The notes under the pieces: model-generated | The model's database searches: none | What the model was told of the DNA's origin: nothing | What the model saw: the letters and a program-made list of their open reading frames with translations, nothing else | From: Mesorhabditis belari | Lineage: Eukaryota > Nematoda > Chromadorea > Rhabditida > Rhabditidae | Reading direction: 5' to 3' | DNA: 64,000 bases | Assembly (NCBI GenBank): GCA_958450365.1 | Contig: CAUEEP010000728.1 | Location: forward strand, 2,139,001 to 2,203,000 | Program-made: the position numbers and the translations under genes | Shown here: in pieces, positions 57,301 through 64,000 of the stretch | How positions within the stretch are numbered: the stretch's first letter is position 1 | How the letters are laid out: each line of letters opens with the position of its first letter

Positions 57301-58479
57301 GCTTTACTTTTCTGATAGTTCTGACTTTACAATGCACTTATTTAACAATCGCTTGCCAAAGTGAGCAATAAAGATGCTTTTGGAAGTATAATTAGAGCAC
57401 AAACTACACCAGGAATTCTATTCTAAAGCTAGCTAATGAAAGCAATTTTTCATTTTGGTAATCGTCTTACGGTTAGTGAGAAGAAAATTTCAAATTTCAA
57501 ATCTCAAAAATCACTTTTTGAAGAAGAAAAATTTAAATGATTTAAATGAATCTAAATGAATTTAAATGAAAATGAAAATGAAAATGAAATTGAAATTGAA
57601 AATAAATACTCACTTAATTAAATATATCTAAAAGACAGAAAGCGAATATCTTTCTAGATTTCATTTTTAGAAATCTCAAATCATTCAAAATTAAGCTTTC
57701 TAAATATTTTGCTTTCTTTTTTGCACTTCTTCATTTCGTATTTGAACAAAATAACTTCAATTTCAACTTCATTTGAAACAAAATAACTACCGTATTTCTT
57801 CGAATAGAAGACCGGGTAAAGAGTATGATCGCGTACTCCTGCGTAGCAGCCCTTTTTAAAATTTCTTTTCTGCATAAAAGCTTTCAGTGAAGGGCTATAG
57901 GGCTGGAAAATGACTCAAAAATCTGTTAGCTCATGTGGTATTTTTGGAGTCATTTTCCAGCCCTATAGCACTTCATTGAAAGCTTTTATGCAGAAAAGAA
58001 ATTTTAAAAAGGGCTGCTACGCAGGAGTACGCGATCATACTCTTTACCCGGTCTTCTATTCGAAGAAATACGGTAATGAAATATAAATCTAATGAAATAT
58101 AAATATAATGAAATATAACTGACTTTTGCAGCACGACAACCGGTTTGTTAAACCCGGGTGGGCAAGTGCCGAGGTGACGTAAAATCTCGGCATTGTAGCA
58201 AAAGGAGAGAACGAGGAAATGCTTCTCATCAAGCATTTTGAGGCTCTAAAATGAATAGACTAAATTTTTCGATATCTAATTTTCATGTTAATTGTGATAA
58301 CCAGTTAGCCTTACTAACTTAGCCTATTAGGCTTGTAAAACTCTAGCAGGCCAGACCAGAGAGGTTATCATTGTCAATTTTCAATTTAAACTCACCAGTT
58401 TATTGATCTTTTCTTGTATCCATGTTTCTTCTTTAAAACGACCATCAAAAAGAGATATTGATGGAGTATTGATGGCCAT
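50876..58479 (-). CDS. Nucleoporin-like protein resembling the RanBP2/Nup358 N-terminal domain
   Basis: 24 exons, 808 residues, all phases consistent: 58479-58396, 58245-58124, 57015-56901, 56852-56748, 55943-55842, 55803-55683, 55601-55521, 55444-55350, 55263-55183, 55057-54990, 54895-54803, 54729-54622, 54585-54477, 54434-54327, 54146-54072, 54006-53863, 53799-53635, 53437-53318, 53274-53167, 53114-53022, 51507-51423, 51291-51241, 51158-51039, 50949-50876. TTGCAG two bases before the ATG suggests trans-splicing. Residues 1-490 are alpha-helical; RVSWLACFEDQIWSAVHEWF and KLYPLDLEIYFLM resemble the solenoid of RanBP2 (recalled similarity, not searched). Residues 490-630 are Ser/Pro-rich, 632-690 look like a coiled coil (FLEDKQRKLKERLITMQNN), and the tail is Pro/Gln-rich with only weak FG character (TTFGQG). 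No Ran-binding domain or zinc finger is seen. A pore-associated role is inferred. Confidence 0.6.
51641..52475. mobile_element. Nested palindromic element with ATTGGGTTGATGGAAAGTCC arms, in an intron
   Basis: Outer arms about 51,642-51,704 and 52,412-52,474 are complements (AAAAAGAAATTGCGTCACC). Inside, a nearly perfect palindrome of about 450 bp runs 51,979-52,425 with ends CTATTGGGTTGATGGAAAAG. A second direct copy of the left end is at 51,692-51,720. The element lies in intron 20 of the nucleoporin-like gene. Confidence 0.85.
51721..51979 (+). pseudogene. Foreign coding-like insert between element ends
   Basis: 258 bp of higher GC content lies between two direct copies of the element's left end and does not belong to the palindrome. 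It keeps one open frame (51,727-51,930) with SFRALAWSGQASLQALGSRF and HSWHIYVLDWHTAPAKHPG, then a stop. The source is unknown. The layout matches the exon capture at 15.7-16.4 kb. Confidence 0.35.
52797..52911. repeat. 12-bp minisatellite (GACTTTCTTAAG)
   Basis: About 10 tandem copies in intron 20 of the nucleoporin-like gene; the first copies have GACTTTCTTAGG. Confidence 0.95.
54197..54302. repeat. GTCT microsatellite
   Basis: About 26 copies of GTCT with a few ATTT/ATCT variants near the left end, in intron 14 of the nucleoporin-like gene. Confidence 0.95.
56046..56621. mobile_element. Mariner-type MITE with TA duplication, in intron 4 of nucleoporin-like gene
   Basis: Ends TTGGGTTGTCCAGTTATGAA and TTCATAACTGGACAACCCAA are perfect complements; the arms match over about 130 bp (TCTCAAGATA, GAAAGCTGAAGATCTCCTCT). 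TA flanks both ends (56,044-56,045; 56,622-56,623). The unoccupied paralogous site at about 57,308-57,446 has a single TA. The TIR style is that of mariner elements; the internal part keeps no full transposase. Confidence 0.9.
57063..57158. repeat. 15-bp minisatellite (TAATGAAATATAAAT), split by insertion
   Basis: About 6 copies lie here and about 3 more at 58,076-58,120, on the other side of the 57,159-58,075 insertion complex, so the array was interrupted. Confidence 0.9.
57159..57215. mobile_element. Left-end fragment of TACCGTATTTCTTCGAATAG MITE
   Basis: TACCGTATTTCTTCGAATAG and the following approximately 35 bp match the left end of the complete element at 57,788-58,075; the rest is missing. 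Confidence 0.85.
57308..57446. repeat. Inverted copy of the intron-4 locus without the MITE
   Basis: The complement of this segment joins about 55,988-56,045 directly to about 56,624-56,708, with a single TA where the mariner-type MITE sits in intron 4. It thus preserves the pre-insertion state. Confidence 0.9.
57788..58075. mobile_element. Complete palindromic MITE, TACCGTATTTCTTCGAATAG ends
   Basis: About 287 bp, almost fully palindromic: the left arm ends near AGTCATTTTCCAGCCCTATA complements and the right end is CTATTCGAAGAAATACGGTA. It is located in intron 2 of the nucleoporin-like gene. Confidence 0.9.
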
Positions 58480-59202
58480 TTCTGCAATAAAAAAGTGTTT
58501 ATGAAAATTGAAAGCTTGAAACGAAACAAGAATAGAATCGGTTAAGAGCGTTTAAAGATTAACTCAACAAGAGATGACAGGAATTGTTAAAAAGATTAAC
58601 TCAACAAGAGATGAAAGGAATTTATGTTCACAAAAAATGGTTCCCCAGGGATTTGGCTCATTTCTCAGGCCGGGGGATGGGAGGGGGGGGGGGGGGGGGG
58701 AGAAAAAGAAAAAAAATAAAAAAAAGGGAATTGTTAAAAAGTAAAAGATAATTGGTAAAGACAAAAGTTTATGATAATTATGATAATTTTATTTTGATAG
58801 ATAATTGCAATGTAAATGAAATAGAATAGAATTGCGGGGGGGGCAATTCTATAAATAGAATTGCAAATGATAATTTTCCATTTGCCATTGGGAAAATGAA
58901 ATCAATTTTTTTTGATATTCAGTTCAACGAATAACTGAATTTGTTTTTTTCTAGAATTTCGTTAAATCGTTAAATTTTTCTTTTGTATTTGAAATCTCGT
59001 AGACAGATGCGATTTGAATTTTTCTCTTCTGCGTTAAATGAATGCAAAGAGAGTGCACTGGAAAGTGTCTACAGTTTTGCTTTGTAGTCGACGATTTTCA
59101 TTTGAATGCCATCCAAATATCCAATGTTTTGTTTTATTAATCATAAGCTGAATAAATAGAGAAATTTTTTTCAAGCTCTAAAAACATTCCAAAGATGTGA
59201 AG
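58480..59202. promoter_or_regulatory. Divergent intergenic region
   Basis: About 720 bp separate the starts of the nucleoporin-like (-) and exostosin (+) genes and must hold both upstream regions. A G run of about 18 (58,682-58,700) and a second G-rich spot (58,837-58,846) stand out. A trans-splice-like TTTTATTGCAG lies at 58,482-58,492 on the minus strand. Confidence 0.5.
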
Positions 59203-62200
59203 ATGAAAGTTTTTGACTTTTCCCCGTCGACTCAATCGACTCAATCGAATTTTTCGATCAAAAACGTCGTTATCTTCATGTTTTCATTGGGTAAGTGAGT
59301 AAATTTCATTTTCAAATATCATTTTATTTATTTCATATTTTAATTTCCGGTTTTCTTTATGTGGTGGCAACTTTTTTGCTATCGAAAAATCTCCCGGAAG
59401 GGATCGAGGATCAAAGTTTAAGTGGACAGGGTTTCAGGTGAGATTTGCGAATTTGAAATTGAAATGAATATTGTAAAACAAATTGTAAAAACAAAACAAA
59501 CTATTACAGTAAAGATTACACTTGAACATTAGCTTAATAGATAGCTTGAAAGATTGCTAGCTTGAAAGCTATAAATCTGAAAATTTAGTGAGTTCGACAT
59601 TGACGACTTTGACTGCAATGGATACTCGATGGATTCAAGGATTGAGACGCAGAAAAGGATACTGGAATCGGTAAAGGGTTTAAAAGCAGTTTAAAAACAG
59701 ACTAAGCTACTTATTTCATATTATACTATGTATTTTAGTACTACAATTTCTAGATCAGAGCTGAGATTCACACACAAGCACGAGAGCTCGATCAGATCAC
59801 GACAAAGTACGACACTCTATCGAAATCGATCGTCGATAAAAGTAGGATCTAATAATTTTTGAGGAATTGGAAAAAAATAAAAGAGCAATTTTAGAAAATG
59901 AACTCGACGGAATTGAGCTCGAGATCGAGGTGGCTCGTCGAGAGTTGCATGATTGGAGCGATAAACGAAATGTTCGCGTCTCGTTGCCCCATTCACCGCT
60001 CGAGACACCGAAATTGGAGAAAATCGCTCACAGTCTTTCAAGTCAATCATTTCATTCATTGGAAGAAGCTGTAGATTTTAGGTTTGTTTAAAAGGAGTTA
60101 GAGTTAAACTTGAATGACCCTTGTTTCAGCCGTTGCTCGATCACAAAATTCTTACGGATTTACGTTTACCCACTCACCATCGAATCTCCATTGATAAAAC
60201 GATATTTTGATGAGTTAACGAAGCTGGATGCGTACACAAATGATCCACAAATCGCTTGCTTTTATGTGATTTTGATTGAAAATGATTTGAAAGAAGTTTG
60301 TGCAAGAGTTGCTTCTTAAATGAATGTTAAATGGGTCATTTATTTCAGGAAAGTTACGAATTTTGGAATGGTGATGGGAGAAATCATTTGGTAATCAATG
60401 TTGGAAAGAAATGGCTACAAGAACAACGAAATGCAGCAGTATTGGTGCAAGGGTTCAGGTAAGAATTTGAGCACAATAGAACAAAGGTTAATATTGTAAA
60501 AATGATCGAAAATGGTGACTAGTTTGAATTGGAGTTTGTCAAACGATTTGTTTTCTTATCCAGATCTGTAGCTTTACAATTTTCAGTCAATCCAGCAATC
60601 GCCTATTGCGGCTGGTTCACTTGGACGTGCCAGAAGTCTTCGATTGGTCTATTCATCCCCCATTGCAGCCCTACAATCGAAAATTCTTGCTAAACATGTT
60701 TTCAACAAGTCAAACGCTTAGTAAAAGTCTTTTAACACTTGAAGAATCGACTAAAAACTCAATGGATAATGTGGGTTTGAGAAAGAAAGATAAAACGAAT
60801 AAGTTTAGGTGGTTTTGTTTGATTGCACGAGGAATCCGAGCGCTTGTCAGGATAAAGAATTGAGAGGTGGGATTTCGTAATCATTTCAGCTTATAAAAAT
60901 ATTTTAGAACAAACGATTGAGACATCAATTTTCACGATTTTGAATTTAAATGAGAATTTCTATGAGGAACTTTGGGCGACTCTTTCAAAAGGATCCATTC
61001 CAGTGGTGCTCTCATTAGATGTTCGGTTACCATTTGAAGGTGAAAGTTGTAAAAAATGATAAAACTAAAACAACTTATAGCTAGAGAAATCCAGGACAAC
61101 AAAAGATTGTAGCTGTACTAAAAAAAAATTCAGACTGTATCGATTGGAGAGAAGTCACCATTCGAATCCCGATCTCTCGTTTCCCTGAGATTCACTTTAT
61201 CTTGCGATCGATTCCCACAAAAGAGGTATTTAAAGTAAAAATTTTTAGTAATGGTCTAGTTATAGGTGATTCAATTGCGATTGAATGGGAGAAAGACTTT
61301 TGAGCACTACATTGGGAACATTAAGGGTAGGTGATGAAAAGAAGAAAGTGATGCAAGAAAGGTTTCAGCTATTTGTTCAACGATTCTCGCTTGTTTGGCG
61401 AATCAATTGATGTTACCACCATTACCAGCTAGACAAGAAAGATCAATTCCTCTATTTGGGGAGGGCTATTCGGCACCATATCAAATCCCAATCAATCAAC
61501 CGAATCGATTAGCGGAAGAGGAATATTTGGGTGGGGAAAACAAGAATACTGAGTTGAATTGATTATGGCATTAGAATTGATTATTAGAATTGATTATTAG
61601 AATTGATTATTAGAATTGATTAAAATTGAGAAATGATTATGGGTTGGGTGTTTTAAAACTTATTTCCAGGTCCGTTGGAGGGTCGAATCGAATCGCCGAA
61701 ATTCGAGCATAATTTCACGTCGATTCAACTGGTAAGGGGGAAAGAAAAATAGGTTTATCTTGAGAAAATTTGTTTCTATACAACAAGAAATTCATATTCC
61801 GAAGAATAACAAAACTATTTAGTATGCCAAAGATGTTTGGTCTTGTGGTTTATCGCCATTGCACGCGCCTGAGTTCTTGCCATTTAGTGTCAGTCTACCG
61901 TATTTGAAAATCACCGACGTCGACACTGGATTGGGTTTGTTTTTAAGGCTTTGAGAAGTTTATTTTGTTTATTTTAAGTTTCGCAATTGGGAAATTCTAA
62001 TTTTCATTTGAAAATTCGGGAGTGGGACAAATGCGACCTTTTTTTTGCGCACCCGGACATTTGCGCACCTTTTTTTCCGCACCTTGCCCATTAGCGCACC
62101 TTTTTTCGCGTTTCGTTTTTAAAAAAAGCTCTAAAAAGCTAATATTAACCAATTTCTATTCCAAAAGTTGTTTTTCTAGGTAATTTGAGGGCATAGAATC

Positions 62201-62959
62201 GAAATGTTGACATAACAGAGCGTGTGGAACCAATTTGAAAGACAAAATCAAATCGGCTAGATCAAATTACAGAAAATTGTCGATTTTTCTCTTTGTATAA
62301 CTCCGTCCGTTTGTTTCCACAAGCTCTGTTATGTCAAAATTTCGATTCTATGCCCTAAAATTACCTAGAAAAACAACATTTGGAATAGAAATTGGTTAAT
62401 ATTCGCTTTTTAGAGCTTTTTTAAAACGCGAAAAAAGGTGCGCTAATGGGCAAGGTGCGGAAAAAAAGGTGCGCAAATGTCCGGGTGCGCAAAAAAAAGT
62501 TTTTGTCATTTGTCCCACTCCCGAAAATTCATTGCTTTTAGAAATGCTAATTTTCAGGACTTCGACCAATAGCTCCTGGCTCCGGCAAAGAATTTAAAGA
62601 GGCGCTTGGCGGGAATTATGGAAGAGAGGATTTTACAAGTACAAATTAATAATAAGGGTTTTTTAAAATGAAAATATTCAGTTGTAATACCCACCTACAA
62701 TCGGGACAATGTTTTGGAGGAGACGTTGAAGAAATTGCATCGTTTGAAGAATCTCAATAAAGTACTGTAAGCCACTAGCTTTAGTTAAACAAAAGATAAA
62801 AAGATATTCAGTTTCCACGACTGAATATCTTTTTCTTCAGTCTGCTGCAGTGCGCGAGTTATTTTTTAAGAATTCAGAGTAATTTCAGGTAGTGGTGATC
62901 TGGAACTCGGTTGATAGAGAACCTCCAACCTCTTGGCCACTTCTACATGTGCCTGTCGA
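59203..62959 (+). CDS. rib-2: Exostosin-family glycosyltransferase (EXTL3/RIB-2 type), 5' part
   Basis: Seventeen exons encode about 622 residues before the window ends the gene: 59203-59290, 59350-59437, 59589-59670, 59754-59841, 59895-60081, 60130-60295, 60349-60458, 60587-60774, 60890-61039, 61134-61225, 61266-61326, 61369-61530, 61670-61731, 61823-61934, 62558-62638, 62682-62761, 62889-62959. Order: type II membrane anchor (VVIFMFSLGFLYVVATFLL), coiled-coil stem, GT47 exostosin domain (KFLRIYVYP; FWNGDGRNHLVIN; GSIPVVLSLDVRLPF; EIHFILRSI), then GT64 start (LRPIAPGSGKEFKEALGGN; IVIPTYNRDN; VVVIWNSVDREPP). The linker and GT64 motifs match EXTL3/RIB-2, a Golgi/ER enzyme of heparan sulfate synthesis. 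The exon 8/9 junction is uncertain. Intron 1 lacks a normal acceptor. Confidence 0.9.
62017..62523. mobile_element. Palindromic GCGC-arm element in intron 14 of the exostosin gene
   Basis: Left end CGGGAGTGGGACAAATGCGA, right end TTTGTCATTTGTCCCACTCC. Arms carry spaced ATTTGCGCACC/ATTAGCGCACC blocks and a long inner inverted repeat (CTAATATTAACCAATTTCTA). Almost the whole 507 bp can form one hairpin. Confidence 0.9.
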
Positions 62960-63073
62960 GTAAGTCGTAACTTTGGGAGAGATACTGACTTTTAGTTCTA
63001 TGATCTATATTCTAGCTCTTTGGAAGTTAAACCTTGTAGAGTACTGTACTACTGTACTATACAAATATTAGAC

Positions 63074-63675
63074 TGTCCAGAAAGTTTTCTCGTTTCTTTT
63101 CATACTTTCGTTTACATTGCGTTTACAACCAAACAAATGTACTGATTGAACTACTGTTTGTTTCATTAGGAAGGCTAATTATTATAATATTGTAAAAATG
63201 ATCGAAAATGGTGACTAGTTTGGATTGAAGTTCGCCAGCAATTTGATTTCTTATCCAGATCACATCTGTAGCTTTACAATTTTCAGTCAATCCAGCAATC
63301 CCCTATTGCGGCCAGCAATCCCCTATTGCGGCCAGCAATCCCCTATTGCGGCCAGCAATCCCCTATTGCGGTCAGCAATCCCCTATTGCGGTCAGCAATC
63401 CCCTATTGCGGTCAGCAATCCCCTATTGCGGTCAGCAATCCCCTATTGCGGTCAGCAATCCCCTATTGCGGTCAGCAATCCCCTATTGCGGTCAGCAATC
63501 CCCTATTGCGGTCAGCAATCCCCTATTGCGGTCAGCAATCCCCTATTGCGGTCAGCAATCCCCTATTGCGGTCAGCAATCCAGAAAGTCTTTTCGTTTCT
63601 TTTCATACTTTCGTTTAAAACCAACAAATGTACTAATTGAACTACTATTTGTTTCATTAGAAAGTCTAATTATTT
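63074..63675. repeat. Duplicated block around the exon-derived minisatellite
   Basis: The flank 63,071-63,185 (CCAGAAAGTTTTCTCGTTTC onwards) recurs at about 63,589-63,675 on the far side of the array. Between them 63,184-63,310 is a copy of 60,486-60,611 (end of intron 7 plus start of exon 8 of the exostosin gene). Confidence 0.85.
63292..63581. repeat. 20-bp minisatellite derived from exostosin exon 8
   Basis: About 14.5 perfect tandem copies of (C/T)CAGCAATCCCCTATTGCGG. The first four units start with C, the rest with T. The unit matches exon 8 positions 60,592-60,611 except for one base. All three plus-strand frames stay open because of unit length and content; these frames are not genes. 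Confidence 0.95.
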
Positions 63676-64000
63676 TTCTGCAAAATAACATTAAAACGAG
63701 TTTAAAATGTCTTATGTCTGGATTTTTTTGGAAGCGTAAAGTCGAGTAGTCAAAAAGGGCGACGCCTCGATGATCTCAATTTAGACACTTTGGGCTAAGG
63801 AAACCTATCTTTGTGTCCATAGATAAAAGATTGAGCATAAAAAGTTAGAAATATAGCTAAATTTACAGAGAAATTGATTCAACCAATTTCTTCGTAGAGG
63901 TTTTTATAGATTTTTTTTACGAAAAACAAGTTTTCACTCTCGAATTTGCTTGAAAGTGAGCTCAAATCAGATTTTTAAAAATGGGAAATTGAACAATTAA
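63676..64000. other. No exon recognised
   Basis: Presumably intron 17 of the exostosin gene. Sequence 63,785-63,960 (ACTTTGGGCTAAGGAAACC onward) has no clear splice pair or GT64 coding sequence. Confidence 0.45.

Noticed and set aside
63225..63749. Three long overlapping frames, or a CRISPR-like array of 20-bp repeats
   Set aside because: The units are directly adjacent without spacers, and the frames follow from the 20-bp period in a eukaryotic intron.

Overview
The window looks like nuclear DNA from a rhabditid-type nematode. Base composition is strongly AT-rich, coding exons are short, most introns are about 40-120 bp with GT(A/G)AG(T) donors and TTTCAG-like acceptors, and likely trans-splice acceptors lie just upstream of two start codons. 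Gene models were rebuilt by eye from splice signals and phase; species and gene symbols were not checked against any database.

Gene-poor part (1-20,100 and 24,600-45,300): no conventional multi-exon gene is visible except a small three-exon gene for a short secreted protein (28,932-29,856, +). The rest is a mosaic of minisatellites, fragments of a non-LTR retrotransposon (8.0-9.4, 11.8, 12.9 and 26.6-27.5 kb) and many palindromic or TIR-bearing MITE-like elements.

Gene-bearing parts: (1) 24,576-20,103 (-), a 17-exon gene for a secreted protein with five 10-cysteine TIL (trypsin-inhibitor-like) domains. (2) 45,377-47,686 (+), a six-exon DM-domain transcription factor with two DM domains (MAB-3-like). 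(3) 58,479-50,876 (-), a 24-exon gene whose N-terminal half resembles the alpha-helical N-terminal domain of the nucleoporin RanBP2/Nup358 but which shows no Ran-binding domain. (4) 59,203-62,959 (+), the first 17 exons of an exostosin-family glycosyltransferase (EXTL3/RIB-2 type), which runs off the window. Genes 3 and 4 are divergent, about 720 bp apart. A two-exon small gene at 49,004-50,028 (+) is possible.

The most notable pattern is three places where palindromic elements appear to have picked up other sequence between their repeat arms. The clearest is at 15.7-16.4 kb, which carries two consecutive exons of the TIL gene with their intron, flanked by copies of a MITE that sits in the neighbouring intron of that same gene. 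Two further loci (0.5-1.4 kb and 51.7 kb) have the same layout with coding-like inserts of unknown origin. A 20-bp minisatellite at 63.3 kb was generated from the start of an exon of the exostosin gene next door. Two MITE insertions have matching unoccupied sites elsewhere in the window, which proves TA target duplication.
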